A DNA stretch of 64,000 nucleotides, from NCBI RefSeq assembly GCF_036885605.1, contig NZ_CP142523.1, positions 2,790,001-2,854,000 on the forward strand. Direction: 5' to 3'. Positions 1 to 8,800 of this stretch are shown here, piece after piece (position 1 is the first letter of the stretch; every line of letters begins with the position of its first letter). The stretch comes from Janthinobacterium sp. TB1-E2 (GTDB lineage: Bacteria > Pseudomonadota > Gammaproteobacteria > Burkholderiales > Burkholderiaceae_D). The position numbers and the translations under genes are program-made. The notes under the pieces were generated by a model that searched no databases, was not told the origin of the DNA, and was given only the letters and a program-made list of their open reading frames with translations.

Positions 1-504
1 CGCATCCTGTGCGCCGTGCGCGAGGGCGAGTGGGGCGTGGCCGGCCTGAACACGGCCATCGAACTGCGGCTGGAAAAGGAAGGCTTGATACGCCGCAGCG
101 AATGGTATGTGGGCCGTCCCGTGATGGTCACGCGTAACGATTACGGTACGGGCGTGTTCAATGGCGACATCGGCTTGACCCTGCGCGATCCGGCGCGGCC
201 CGGATCATTGCGCGTGTACTTCCTGGAAGGCGAGAACGTGCGCAGCGTGCTGGCCACGCGCTTGCGCCACGTGGAGACGGCGTTCGCCATGACGGTGCAT
301 AAATCGCAGGGTTCGGAATTCCGCCACACGGTGCTGGTGCTGCCGCAGGAGGGCGGCGCCATGCTGGCGCGCGAACTGGTCTACACGGGCATCACGCGCG
401 CGCGCGACTTCTTTACCCTCGTCTCGCCCACGCAGGCCGTGCTGTTTGACGCGATCTTGCGCCGTACGCAGCGGGCCAGCGGCTTGAGGGGGCTGATCGG
501 CTGA
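1..504 (+). CDS. recD: RecD, exodeoxyribonuclease V alpha subunit (3' end only)
   Basis: The frame is open from the left edge, so only the last 167 residues are present. The RecBCD alpha subunit is a 5'-3' helicase in double-strand-break repair. Visible are the late helicase motifs: a TVHKSQGSEF stretch (motif V-like, about residue 99) and an ELVYTGITRAR stretch (motif VI with the arginine that senses nucleotide), the classical C-terminal SF1 signature of RecD. A GTG at 16 is internal, because the upstream codons continue the same protein. The gene ends 150 bases before the chemoreceptor and is probably the last gene of a recBCD set lying to the left. Family assignment is firm; a RecD2-type helicase is the only realistic alternative. 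Confidence 0.85.
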   Translation, partial: RILCAVREGEWGVAGLNTAIELRLEKEGLIRRSEWYVGRPVMVTRNDYGTGVFNGDIGLTLRDPARPGSLRVYFLEGENVRSVLATRLRHVETAFAMTVHKSQGSEFRHTVLVLPQEGGAMLARELVYTGITRARDFFTLVSPTQAVLFDAILRRTQRASGLRGLIG

Positions 505-654
505 TAGGGTTTGACAGGTTTCCACGTGGAAATATATGTGTTGTATTCCGAATATTGATGATAATTGTTCCGATTTTTGTGTGAAAATGCTTTCATAGAG
601 AAAGTGGTGCAGAGCACTGTTTCTCGTCACTAAAATCGAAACGAGGAGTCCATC
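505..654. other. AT-rich intergenic region upstream of the chemoreceptor
   Basis: This 150-base gap is clearly AT-richer than its surroundings and must carry the promoter of the chemoreceptor gene. I could not find a convincing sigma28 box pair (TAAA-N15-GCCGATAA). The ribosome binding site GAGGAG lies about 6 bases before the ATG at 655. Confidence 0.4.
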
Positions 655-2574
655 ATGTTGTCTTCCCTTCGCACGCGGCTGGTGCTCATCTGCGTGGCCA
701 TCGTCGTATTGTCCATGCTCGCCTTGTCGGTCGCCAATTACGTCACCACACGCAGCAGCATGCTGGCGTCATCGGACCAGCAGATGCAGCAGCTGCTGCA
801 AAGCCAGTCGGCCGTGCTGGCGCAATGGGTCGATGGCAAGAAAAAGGTCATGGCGTCCGTCGTCATGTCGGCCGAGACGCCCGATCCGCTGCGCGCCTTC
901 GAGATCGCGGAAAAGGCTGGCGATTTTGCGGAAGTGTTCATCGGCTACGCGGACAAGCGTTCCGTGTTTACCCATCCGGGCCGCCCGGCCGATTTCGACC
1001 CCACGGCGCGCGCCTGGTATACGGACACCGTCAAGGCGGGTGTGCCGATGCTCACGCCGCCGTACGTGGATGCGGCCAGCCACAAGCTCGTGGTGTCGTT
1101 CACGGCGCCCGTCGGGCCGAAACAGGCATTGGTGGGCGTGGCGGGCGCGGACGTGCTGCTCGATACCGTGATTGCCAACGTGGTGGCGATCAAGCCGACG
1201 CCGCACAGCTTTGCCTTCCTCGTCGACCAGAGCGGCATCATCATCGCCCACGCGAACAAGGACCTGAGCCTGCAGCCGGTGGCGAAACTCGATGCGTCGC
1301 TGTCGGCCGCACAGGTCAACCGGCTGGAAAGCGCGCGCACGAGCGAGGCCGTGCGATTGAACGAGCGCGACGGCAAGCTGTACGTCACGCGCGTGGCCGG
1401 CACCGACTGGCTGCTGGCCGTGGTGCTCGACCAGCAGGAAGCCATGCAAGCCTTGCAGACGATGCTGACGACGGCCACCGTCACGGCCGCGCTGCTGACC
1501 GGGCTGGCCGCGCTGCTGCTGTCGCTGCTGGTGTTCAAGATGCTCAAGCGCCTGGAACTGGTGCGCGACGCGCTCGACGATATCGCCTCGGGCGAGGGCG
1601 ACCTGACTCTCCGCCTCGACGCTTCCGGCGTGGACGAACTGGCGCAGATCGCCGGCGCCTTCAACCGCTTCATCGACAAGATCGCCGCCGTGCTCGTAAA
1701 AATCCGCACGGCCAGCGAGTCGGTCAAGGTATCGTCGTCGGAAATCGCCGCCGGCAACCAGGACCTGTCGTCGCGCACGGAGCAGCAAGCGAGTTCGCTG
1801 GAAGAGACGGCCGCCTCGATGGAGGAGCTGACCAGCACCGTCAAGCAAAATGCCGACAATGCGCGCCAGGCCAACCAGATGGCGCAATCGGCATCCGGCG
1901 TGGCGAGCAAGGGCGGCCAAGTGGTGGCGCAGGTGGTCGATACCATGGCCTCGATCAACGATTCGTCGAAGAAGATTGTCGACATCATCAGCGTCATCGA
2001 CGGCATCGCCTTCCAGACGAATATCCTCGCGCTCAATGCGGCCGTGGAAGCGGCACGCGCGGGCGAACAGGGACGGGGCTTTGCCGTGGTGGCGACGGAA
2101 GTGCGCAGTCTGGCGCAGCGTTCCGCGGGCGCGGCCAAGGAAATCAAGCTGCTGATCGACGATTCGGTGGGCAAGGTCGATTCTGGCGCGCGCCTCGTCG
2201 ACGAGGCCGGCGCGACGATGCAGGAAATCGTCGACAGCGTGCGCCGCGTCACCGACATCATGGGCGAGATCACGGCCGCCAGCGTCGAGCAAAGTTCGGG
2301 CATCGAACAGGTGAACCAGGCGATCGCGCAGATGGACCAGGTGACGCAGCAGAACGCTGCCCTGGTGGAAGAGGCGGCCGCCGCAGCGGAAAGCCTGCAA
2401 GACCAGGCCAGTACCCTGGCGCAGGTGGTGGGCGTGTTCAAGCTCGATGAAGGGCAGGCGCCGGCGCCTGTCAAACCGGTGGCGCGGGCAGCCATCGCGC
2501 CGCGCATCGCCAGCCGGCCAGCACCGGCGCCCGCCGCCAAGCCGGAACGCAGCGAGGAGTGGGAAACTTTCTAA
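655..2574 (+). CDS. Methyl-accepting chemotaxis protein
   Basis: A 639-residue inner-membrane chemoreceptor that passes ligand signals to CheA/CheW. It has an N-terminal membrane helix (about 8-28), a periplasmic Cache-like sensor (about 35-265), a second membrane helix (about 272-295), a HAMP segment, and the long signalling hairpin whose tip carries [20 protein letters not shown]. The last residues are EEWETF, matching the xWETF pentapeptide that tethers CheR and CheB in high-abundance receptors. The proline/alanine-rich linker before it fits a flexible tether. Start at the ATG preceded by GAGGAG. No cheA, cheW or cheY lies in the window, so it must work with chemotaxis genes elsewhere. The ligand is not predictable. 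Confidence 0.93.
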   Translation: MLSSLRTRLVLICVAIVVLSMLALSVANYVTTRSSMLASSDQQMQQLLQSQSAVLAQWVDGKKKVMASVVMSAETPDPLRAFEIAEKAGDFAEVFIGYADKRSVFTHPGRPADFDPTARAWYTDTVKAGVPMLTPPYVDAASHKLVVSFTAPVGPKQALVGVAGADVLLDTVIANVVAIKPTPHSFAFLVDQSGIIIAHANKDLSLQPVAKLDASLSAAQVNRLESARTSEAVRLNERDGKLYVTRVAGTDWLLAVVLDQQEAMQALQTMLTTATVTAALLTGLAALLLSLLVFKMLKRLELVRDALDDIASGEGDLTLRLDASGVDELAQIAGAFNRFIDKIAAVLVKIRTASESVKVSSSEIAAGNQDLSSRTEQQASSLEETAASMEELTSTVKQNADNARQANQMAQSASGVASKGGQVVAQVVDTMASINDSSKKIVDIISVIDGIAFQTNILALNAAVEAARAGEQGRGFAVVATEVRSLAQRSAGAAKEIKLLIDDSVGKVDSGARLVDEAGATMQEIVDSVRRVTDIMGEITAASVEQSSGIEQVNQAIAQMDQVTQQNAALVEEAAAAAESLQDQASTLAQVVGVFKLDEGQAPAPVKPVARAAIAPRIASRPAPAPAAKPERSEEWETF

Positions 2575-2581
2575 GTAGCGT

Positions 2582-3481
2582 TCAAGCGCGCCGTGGCGCC
2601 AGGGTCGGCGCCATCTGTTTCGCCACGTCGAAAAAAGCGTTGGTGGCCGGCGTGTTCTGGCGCCGGTCGCGCACGGCCAGGCCCACCTTGCGGCTGACGG
2701 GGGGATTCAAGGGCAGGGCGACCAGCTCCGGATACTGCTCGCGCAGCCGCTGGGGCAGGGCCAGTTCTGCCACGATGGACAGGCCGTCGCCGCGGCTGAC
2801 CATGTCGAGGATGGTGATCACCTGACTGATGCGGTACGGTACCTGCGGCTGCAGGCCCGCGTTGGCGAACAGCGGCTCGATCAGGCAGGCGCAGCCCGCC
2901 TCGGACATGATGAACGGCCCTTCGCACAATTGGGCCAGGGTGATGGACGTTTCGCTGGACAGTGCATGGCTGCGCGGCACCAGCGCCATCATCTGGTCTT
3001 CCACCAGCGGCGCCGTATCGAAACGTTCGTCGGGCAGCACGACGAAGCCCACGTCGACCCGCCGCTCGCGTATCCACTGCACCACTTCATGGTCGGCGCC
3101 TTCGTCGATGCGCAGGTCGATGCCCGGATAGCGCAGGCGGAATTGCGCCGTGATGGCCGGCAGCAGATTCAGGGATGACGTGGGGCCGAATGAGCCGATA
3201 CGCAGGCTGCCCTGGCGCTGGCCCAGCACGTCGGCCGCTTCCTGGCGCATGGCTTCGGATAGCCCGAGGATTTCGCGCGCGCGCACCAGCAGCTGGCTGC
3301 CCACGTCGGTCAGCTCGGCCGAGGCCTGGTGGCGCACGATCAGATCCACGCCCATCTCCTTTTCCAGCGCCTTCAAGGCGTGCGAGACGGCCGACTGGCT
3401 GATGCCCAGCTGCGCGGCGGCGGCGGAAAAGCCGTGCAGTTCAGCCACCAAGGTAAAAATTTCCAGTTGCGTGAAGGTCAT
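2582..3481 (-). CDS. LysR-family transcriptional regulator
   Basis: A 299-residue LysR protein with an N-terminal winged helix-turn-helix (about 1-60, with SAAAAQLGISQSAVSHALKA as recognition region) and a substrate-binding domain (about 90-290). It is transcribed divergently from the EamA transporter gene, with 120 bases between the two starts. That is the usual arrangement for a LysR protein controlling its neighbour. The gap contains perfect dyads that fit a LysR operator. The gene ends 7 bases after the convergent chemoreceptor gene. The inducer is not predictable; the linkage suggests a small molecule exported by the neighbour. Confidence 0.9.
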   Translation of the reverse strand: MTFTQLEIFTLVAELHGFSAAAAQLGISQSAVSHALKALEKEMGVDLIVRHQASAELTDVGSQLLVRAREILGLSEAMRQEAADVLGQRQGSLRIGSFGPTSSLNLLPAITAQFRLRYPGIDLRIDEGADHEVVQWIRERRVDVGFVVLPDERFDTAPLVEDQMMALVPRSHALSSETSITLAQLCEGPFIMSEAGCACLIEPLFANAGLQPQVPYRISQVITILDMVSRGDGLSIVAELALPQRLREQYPELVALPLNPPVSRKVGLAVRDRRQNTPATNAFFDVAKQMAPTLAPRRA

Positions 3482-3500
3482 GGTGTGGTTTCTTTGTGCT

Positions 3501-3528
3501 ATGAGTATTTACTCATTATTTCATGAGT
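3501..3528. promoter_or_regulatory. Overlapping dyads, candidate LysR operator
   Basis: ATGAGTATTTACTCAT (3501-3516) is a perfect 7+2+7 dyad. Its right arm pairs again with a third half-site, ACTCAT...ATGAGT (3511-3528). Three alternating half-sites just upstream of the lysR start (3481) and 74 bases before the EamA gene are typical of an autoregulated LysR operator. The sequence after it (to about 3555) is very AT-rich and may hold the divergent promoter. Confidence 0.55.
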
Positions 3529-3601
3529 TGATATTAGTATTAATATATAAGTATACCGCACGTGCAGCGCCCGCTGCGCAAGCGACATCATAGGACTTTC
3601 C

Positions 3602-4534
3602 ATGCGCACTACCGCCATACCTTCCGCCGCCTTGCCTTCCGTGCAATCGCCGCTCGTCTACCTGAAACTGATTTTCGTCGCCCTGTTCTGGGGCGGCACT
3701 TTTATCGCGGGGCGCGTGCTGGCGCAGCAGATGCCGCCCATGACGGCTGCCAGCGGACGCTTCGGCGTGGCCGTGCTGTTGCTCGTCGTGCTGGCCTGGA
3801 AACTGGAAGGGGGCTTGCCGCGCCTGGACCGCAAGCAGCTGATGACGACGGCGGCCCTGGGGCTGACGGGCATCTTTCTGTACAACCTGTGTTTCCTGGC
3901 GGCCCTGTCGCGCATGCCGGCCGGGCGCACGGCTTTATTTGTCGCGCTGAACCCCATCGTCACGGCGCTGGCCTCGGCCATGCTGTTCCGCGAACGGCTC
4001 GGATCGTTCAAGTGGCTGGGCATCATGCTGGCGTTCTGCGGCACGGCCATCGTCATCACGCGCGGCGATCTGGCCGGCGTGCTGCACGGCACGGGCGGCG
4101 GCATCGGCATGGGCGAAGTGTTCATGTTTTGCGGCATTTCCAGCTGGGCCGCCTATACCCTGATCGGCCGGGTCGCGCTGAAGGGCTTGTCGCCGATCGC
4201 CGCCACCACGTATGCATCGATGTGGGGCCTGGCCTTTTTGCTGGTGGGGGCGGCCGTGGAATTTCCGAGCGTGCCATGGCACAGCTTCGGCTGGCAAGTG
4301 TGGGCCGCCATTGGCTACCTGGGCGTGTTCGGCACGGTGATCGGCTTTGTCTGGTATTACGAGGGCGTCAAAGCGCTGGGGCCGTCGCGCACGGCCGTGT
4401 TCAACAACCTCGTGCCCGTGTTCGGCATCGTGCTGGCGGCGGTGCTGCTGGGCGAGCCGGTGCTCGCCTCGATGCTGGTGGGCGGGGCGGTGACGATTGC
4501 CGGCGTCATCATGACCAACCGGCAAGCGAAATAG
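3602..4534 (+). CDS. EamA/DMT-superfamily transporter
   Basis: A 310-residue inner-membrane protein with about ten hydrophobic helices in two tandem EamA repeats (about 18-145 and 165-305). Typical landmarks are LFWGGTFIAGRVLA in the first helix, AALSRMPAGRTALFVALNPI in the first repeat and FNNLVPVFGIVLAAVLLGE in the second. The family exports amino acids, metabolites or drugs by proton exchange; the substrate here is unknown. Start at the ATG preceded by AGGA at 6 bases. It is divergent from the LysR gene that probably regulates it and is followed by a perfect palindrome. Confidence 0.88.
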   Translation: MRTTAIPSAALPSVQSPLVYLKLIFVALFWGGTFIAGRVLAQQMPPMTAASGRFGVAVLLLVVLAWKLEGGLPRLDRKQLMTTAALGLTGIFLYNLCFLAALSRMPAGRTALFVALNPIVTALASAMLFRERLGSFKWLGIMLAFCGTAIVITRGDLAGVLHGTGGGIGMGEVFMFCGISSWAAYTLIGRVALKGLSPIAATTYASMWGLAFLLVGAAVEFPSVPWHSFGWQVWAAIGYLGVFGTVIGFVWYYEGVKALGPSRTAVFNNLVPVFGIVLAAVLLGEPVLASMLVGGAVTIAGVIMTNRQAK

Positions 4535-4536
4535 TT

Positions 4537-4566
4537 CCGGGGTCAGACCCGTCGGGTCTGACCCCA
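4537..4566. repeat. Perfect palindrome GGGGTCAGACCC-GTC-GGGTCTGACCCC
   Basis: A 12-base arm, a 3-base loop and the exact complementary 12-base arm sit between the convergent EamA and PBP genes. There is no T-tract, so it is a poor intrinsic terminator. From memory, GGGGTCAGACCC-type palindromes recur in proteobacterial genomes and resemble REP elements linked to IS200-like RAYT proteins. That link is recollection, not something seen here. Confidence 0.55.
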
Positions 4567-4580
4567 GCATTCAGCCGTGC

Positions 4581-5459
4581 TTAGCGGGCGCGGCGGCGTT
4601 TACTCGGCTTCGCCGGCGCCTTCTTGTGCCGGCTGACCGAGGCGCGCATCACCTTCGGCTCTTCGATGCCGTTCTCGGCCGCCAGCATGCGGCGGATGTT
4701 GACGGCGTCCATGGCGCGCACGGAATTGGCGCGCGCGTTGAGCAGGATCATCGTGGCGAACTTGCCGGCCGACTTGATGCGCATGATCAGGCAGCGGCCC
4801 GCTTCATTCGTGTAGCCCGTTTTCGACAGGCCGATGTCCCAGCCCTTGGCGCCCACCAGGCGGTTCGTGTTGTGGTATTCCACGTCGCGGCCCTTGATCT
4901 GGATCACGTCCTTCGAATCCGTGGTGATGCGGCTGATTTCCGGGTAGCGCGAGGCGGCCACGGCCATCTTGACGAGGTCGGCCGCCGTCGACTGGTTGTT
5001 CGGCGACAAGCCCGTCGGCTCTTCGATCACGGTCTGGCGCATGCCCAGGGCCTTGATCTTGGCGTTGACGGCCACGGCAAACGCCGTCGGGCCGCCGGGG
5101 AAGGTGCGCGCCAGCGAGGCGGCGGCGCGGTTGTCGGACGACATCAGCGCCAGTTGCAGCACGTCGTGACGGCTCAGGGTGGCGCCCACCGGCACGCGGG
5201 AGGTGCTGTGCTTCAGGGTATCGACGTCCTCGCGGTCGATGCTGATCTCTTCCTCCATGTTCGCCTTGGAGTCGAGCACGACCATGGCTGTCATGAGTTT
5301 GGTCAGCGAGGCGATGGGCACCACCACGTTGGAATTTTTTTCAAGCAAGACTTTGCCTGTGCCGTCTTCGACCACCAGTATCGACTGGGAACCGAAGGGC
5401 ACGGCGATGGCCGCTGTCGAAAGCGTCATCAGCACCGCGGCGAACATTTTTTTGAGCAT
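4581..5459 (-). CDS. pbpG: D-alanyl-D-alanine endopeptidase/carboxypeptidase (S11, PBP7-like)
   Basis: A serine penicillin-binding peptidase of family S11 acting on peptidoglycan in the periplasm. The start chosen gives a signal peptide MLKKMFAAVLMTLSTAAIA and a protein of 292 residues. Catalytic motifs are complete: SLTK (SxxK serine and lysine), SSDN (SxN) and KTGY (KTG). The C-terminus is lysine/arginine-rich, ending KKAPAKPSKRRRAR. The frame stays open to 5570, but the extra N-terminus would put 37 residues before the signal peptide, so I reject it. No strong ribosome site is visible at either start. Length and the lack of a C-terminal amphipathic anchor favour PBP7 (endopeptidase) over DacA/DacC. 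Confidence 0.82.
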   Translation of the reverse strand: MLKKMFAAVLMTLSTAAIAVPFGSQSILVVEDGTGKVLLEKNSNVVVPIASLTKLMTAMVVLDSKANMEEEISIDREDVDTLKHSTSRVPVGATLSRHDVLQLALMSSDNRAAASLARTFPGGPTAFAVAVNAKIKALGMRQTVIEEPTGLSPNNQSTAADLVKMAVAASRYPEISRITTDSKDVIQIKGRDVEYHNTNRLVGAKGWDIGLSKTGYTNEAGRCLIMRIKSAGKFATMILLNARANSVRAMDAVNIRRMLAAENGIEEPKVMRASVSRHKKAPAKPSKRRRAR

Positions 5460-5874
5460 GGGATTGTATGTGGAAAAGCAGTTTTGGGGCGCCATCGTGG
5501 GCGCTGCGCGCAAATCCGGAACGGGGCCGCGCGGGGACGCGGCGTGTATCTCGGAGGCAATATTTGCCAAGCTTAAACAATACCATTAAAGATCAAGCGA
5601 TGTCTACGGTACAGGCCCGCAACAGGCGGCGTTGCGGCCAATTTGGCAAATAAAAACGGCTATTCTTGCCGTAGTGAAAATTGTTACGCAATTATTGATT
5701 TCATCTTGGAAACTTCGTATGATTTGAGCAATATTGGCAACGGGGTACGGCAGGCGCCGCGCGCTTCGTCGTTGGTGCCTGCCGCTTCGTGCTTCGTCGC
5801 CCCGCGCTATGCCCCGCAACAGGGGGGCCGTAGACTGCGTTCATGCCTGAATCACAGACCACGGAGAACGCATC
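5460..5874. other. 415-base intergenic region between pbpG and the sensor kinase gene
   Basis: The left part serves the minus-strand PBP gene. The middle (about 5640-5740) is AT-rich and the natural place for promoters of both divergent genes. The part from 5745 to 5845 is GC-rich with several short inverted arms (for example GGCAGGCGCC near 5750 and GGTGCCTGCC near 5776). I see no credible gene in it. Confidence 0.4.
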
Positions 5875-7134
5875 GTGTTAAAAAAATATACGGAATGGTA
5901 CCGCAGCGTCGATGAGGAATCGCTGCTGGTGCTGAAACATCCCGAGATGGCGGAGCAGGTCCAGGGACGGATGCGCCGCTACATCGCCATGAAGCTGGTC
6001 AAGCTGACGCCGATCGAGCGCCAGCAGTTGCACGATTTCCTGCTCAAGTACCGTGGCGCCGGTTTTTACATCGCCGCGTTCAAGCTGATGCTGTTGTTCA
6101 GCGCCATCGGCGTCGCACTGCACTTGCTGCTGCCAGCCAAGTTCGAATTGCTCAAGGCCCTGGTCTTCAGCAACGGCCTGGGGTTTGCGCTGGCGTGGGG
6201 CCTGGTGGGCGTCTGGTTCAATTACCGCAGTTCCGTGCGCAACAAGCTCAAGAAACTCTTGCTGATCGTGTCGACCTGCGTGGCCGGCGTGGCCGTTGGC
6301 GTGCTGATGGCCGGCTTGAGCGATACCGGTTCCATGGACATGGCCTTCGAGCGTTTGCTGCGCGTGGGCGGCACGGCCTTGCTCGTGGCTTGCCTGTTTT
6401 ACATGGTGCCGCTGGCGATCGTGACCACCTGGCGCAACCGCCAGTACGAAGCGCTGACGGTGCAGCTGCAGCAGGATGCCGAGCGCGATCGTCTGGCACG
6501 CGAACTGAGCGAATCGCAGCTGCGCCTGCTGCGCGCGCAGATCGAGCCGCATTTCCTGTTCAATACCTTGGGCGCCGTGCAACAGCTGGCCGAGCAGGGC
6601 GCGCAAGGCGCCGGCAAGGCCGCCGCTTTGACGGCCGACCTGATCGCCTTCCTGCGCGCCAGCCTGGCGGAGATGCGCAGCGAGCAAGTGCCCTTGCAAA
6701 GCGAGTTCGACATGGTGGCTGCGTATTTGCGCGTGATGCAGGCACGCATGGGCTCGCGCTTGCGCTATGCGCTGGACTTGCCGGCCGAGTTTGCGCACGC
6801 GACGATACCCAGCATGATCTTGCTGACCCTGGCGGAAAACGCCATCAAACACGGTATTGAACCGTCGTTGCGCGGCGGCGAGATCCGCCTGTCGGCGCTG
6901 CGGGTGGACGGCATGCTGCGCCTGCGCGTGCAGGATACGGGCATGGGTTTGCCTGCCAGCGGCGCCGACAGCGCACAGGGCGGCGGACTGGGCCTGGAAA
7001 ACGTGCGCAGCCGGCTATTGCTGTCCGATCCGTCCGCCAGCCTGAGCCTGCGCGACGGCGAGGAGGGCGGCGTGACCGCTGAAATATTGCTACCCATCAA
7101 AATTGCATCCAGCCTGAAAGACCCTGCCGCATGA
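5875..7134 (+). CDS. LytS/YehU-type sensor histidine kinase
   Basis: A 419-residue membrane kinase starting at GTG with CGGAGAA just upstream. About four membrane helices lie between residues 60 and 185. They are followed by a short coiled coil, then a His_kinase segment with EPHFLFNTLG (phospho-accepting histidine in the LytS family) and an ATP-binding domain with ENAIKHGIEP and a GGGLGLENVRSRL G-box. It overlaps the response regulator by four bases (ATGA), so the two are translationally coupled and form a cognate pair. The signal is unknown; no recognisable extracytoplasmic sensor domain is present, so the membrane part itself is probably the sensor. Confidence 0.88.
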   Translation: MLKKYTEWYRSVDEESLLVLKHPEMAEQVQGRMRRYIAMKLVKLTPIERQQLHDFLLKYRGAGFYIAAFKLMLLFSAIGVALHLLLPAKFELLKALVFSNGLGFALAWGLVGVWFNYRSSVRNKLKKLLLIVSTCVAGVAVGVLMAGLSDTGSMDMAFERLLRVGGTALLVACLFYMVPLAIVTTWRNRQYEALTVQLQQDAERDRLARELSESQLRLLRAQIEPHFLFNTLGAVQQLAEQGAQGAGKAAALTADLIAFLRASLAEMRSEQVPLQSEFDMVAAYLRVMQARMGSRLRYALDLPAEFAHATIPSMILLTLAENAIKHGIEPSLRGGEIRLSALRVDGMLRLRVQDTGMGLPASGADSAQGGGLGLENVRSRLLLSDPSASLSLRDGEEGGVTAEILLPIKIASSLKDPAA

Positions 7135-7880
7135 ATCCCACCATCCTGATTGCCGAAGACGAACCCCTGATGCGCGAGCGCCTGCAAATGCTGCTGGCGC
7201 AAGCCTGGCCCGAAGCGCACGTCGTGCTGGTGGCGGAAAACGGCAACGATGCCTGGGACGGTTTCCTCGAGCATGAGCCGGACGTGGTCTTTCTCGACAT
7301 CCGCATGCCGGGCCTGTCGGGCCTGGAAGTGGCCGAGCGCATCGGCAAGCGCGCCCACGTGGTGTTCGTCACGGCGTACGACCAGTACGCCGTCGATGCG
7401 TTCGACGCGGGCGCCGTCGACTACCTGCTCAAACCCGTGCAGGCCGAGCGCTTGCAGCGGGCGCTGGCCCGGCTGCGCGACAAGCTCGGCGCCCAGCCGG
7501 CCGACATGGCCAATTTACTGCAGTCGCTGCGCGCGGCCTTGCCGGCACCGCCGCGCGACAAGTTGAAATGGATCAAGGCCAGCGTGGGCAAGCAGATCCG
7601 CCTGATCGACATCGACGACGTGCTGTTCTTCCAGGCCGACACCAAGTATACGCGCGTCGTGATGGCCGGTTCGGAAGCGCTGGTGCGCACGCCACTGAAG
7701 GATTTGCTGGGCGGCCTCGATCCGGAACAGTTCTGGCAAATCCACCGCGGCACCATGGTCAACGTGAAAGCCATCGAGGCGGCTGAACGCATCGACGCCG
7801 AGCGCATGCAGGTGCTGGTGCGCGGCAGTACGGAAAAGCTGCCCGTCAGCCGTACGTTTACGTATCTGTTCCGCGATTAG
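7131..7880 (+). CDS. LytTR-family response regulator
   Basis: A 249-residue DNA-binding response regulator. The receiver domain (about 3-120) shows AEDEP acidic residues, the phospho-acceptor aspartate in VVFLDIRMPG, the threonine in FVTAYD and the lysine in LLKPVQ. The C-terminal LytTR domain (about 145-249) includes KWIKASVGKQIRLIDIDDV and the HRGTMVNVKAI segment. Its start overlaps the kinase stop as ATGA. LytTR proteins often control surface polymer, autolysis, alginate or pili genes, but nothing here identifies targets. Confidence 0.9.
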   Translation: MNPTILIAEDEPLMRERLQMLLAQAWPEAHVVLVAENGNDAWDGFLEHEPDVVFLDIRMPGLSGLEVAERIGKRAHVVFVTAYDQYAVDAFDAGAVDYLLKPVQAERLQRALARLRDKLGAQPADMANLLQSLRAALPAPPRDKLKWIKASVGKQIRLIDIDDVLFFQADTKYTRVVMAGSEALVRTPLKDLLGGLDPEQFWQIHRGTMVNVKAIEAAERIDAERMQVLVRGSTEKLPVSRTFTYLFRD

Positions 7881-7910
7881 CGACTAGCTGGCAAGGCAAA
7901 CGCCGGGCGC

Positions 7911-8129
7911 TTACTGGATCTTGGCGATCGACACTTCCGTCGATTTGACCAGCGCGATGACTTCGCTGCCCACCTTCAAGTCCAGGTCCTTGATCGAGCG
8001 CGAGGTGATCACCGACGTGACGATGCCGTGCGGGGTTTCCACGTCCACTTCCGAGACTACGGGGCCAAATATGATTTCCTTGATCTTGCCGCGAAACTGG
8101 TTGCGTACATTCACTTCCGAGATAGCCAT
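7911..8129 (-). CDS. TOBE/Mop-domain molybdopterin-binding-like protein
   Basis: A 72-residue single TOBE (Mop) domain protein, from MAISEVNVRNQFRGKIKEI through VTSVITSRSIKDLDLKVGSEVIALVKSTEV. Such proteins (Mop, MopI, ModG-like) bind molybdate or tungstate in the cytoplasm as oligomers. The start at 8129 has AAAGGAAAT 3-10 bases upstream; a longer open frame to 8219 has no such site. It converges with the lytTR gene. No mod transport genes are adjacent, so its role as a molybdate buffer is inferred from the fold alone. Confidence 0.82.
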   Translation of the reverse strand: MAISEVNVRNQFRGKIKEIIFGPVVSEVDVETPHGIVTSVITSRSIKDLDLKVGSEVIALVKSTEVSIAKIQ

Positions 8130-8302
8130 GATATTTCCTTTGTGCCCGTAATACGCCATGCGGCGCGACAAGGCCAGAGTACGGCCAGCGCACGCTTTTG
8201 ACCACGAATCGATGCGCATATCGATATGCGCAAAGCGTGCGCCAGCGCTGACGCAAGCACATTATTCGCCTATACTTGGCTGCAACATTCCGGAGGTTTG
8301 CC

Positions 8303-8788
8303 ATGCGTCCATTGCCCTTGCTGCTGCTGTTGCCCTCATTTGCCGCGCTGGCGCAACCGGTCGCGGCGCTGCAGCCGATGGCCTTCCTGGCGGGCCATTG
8401 CTGGAAGGGCGAGTTCTCTGGTGGCAAGCAAACGGATGAGCACTGTTTCCAGTGGCTGTACGGCGGGCAGATGCTGCGCGACGTGCACACGGTGCGCAGT
8501 CCCGGCAAGCCCGACTACGTGGGCGAAACCACGTATTACCACGATCCCGCCGCAAACAAGGTCGCCTTCCTGTATCTGGAAAACAGCGGCGGCCATAGCC
8601 GCGGCACGATGCAGCCGGTGGACGGCGGGCTCGACTTTCCCGCCACCGACTACGTGGGCGCCAAGGGCAAGACCTTGACCTACCGCGTGCGCTGGACACC
8701 ATCGGGCGATGCCTATGAGGCGGCCAGCGAGATGCTGCTGGACGGGCGCTGGGTGCCGCAGTTCAAGCTGCTGCTGAAGAAGCAGTAA
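8303..8788 (+). CDS. Secreted protein of unknown function
   Basis: A 161-residue protein with a signal peptide MRPLPLLLLLPSFAALA and a tryptophan/glycine-rich body: FLAGHCWKGEF, HCFQWLYGGQMLRDVHTV and a C-terminal WTPSGDAYEAASEM stretch. The pattern of short beta strands suggests a small lipocalin-like or DUF1579/DUF6265-like barrel, which is a guess. Start at the ATG preceded by GGAGGTTTGCC. Two cysteines (in GHCW and EHCF) could form a disulfide in the periplasm. No functional link to its neighbours is visible. Confidence 0.72.
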   Translation: MRPLPLLLLLPSFAALAQPVAALQPMAFLAGHCWKGEFSGGKQTDEHCFQWLYGGQMLRDVHTVRSPGKPDYVGETTYYHDPAANKVAFLYLENSGGHSRGTMQPVDGGLDFPATDYVGAKGKTLTYRVRWTPSGDAYEAASEMLLDGRWVPQFKLLLKKQ

Positions 8789-8800
8789 GGCTGGTTTCCC

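Noticed and set aside
769..2400. Long open frames on the minus strand inside the chemoreceptor gene
   Set aside because: The plus-strand frame gives a full chemoreceptor with all domains; the opposite frames are His/Arg-rich low-complexity translations typical of high-GC shadows.
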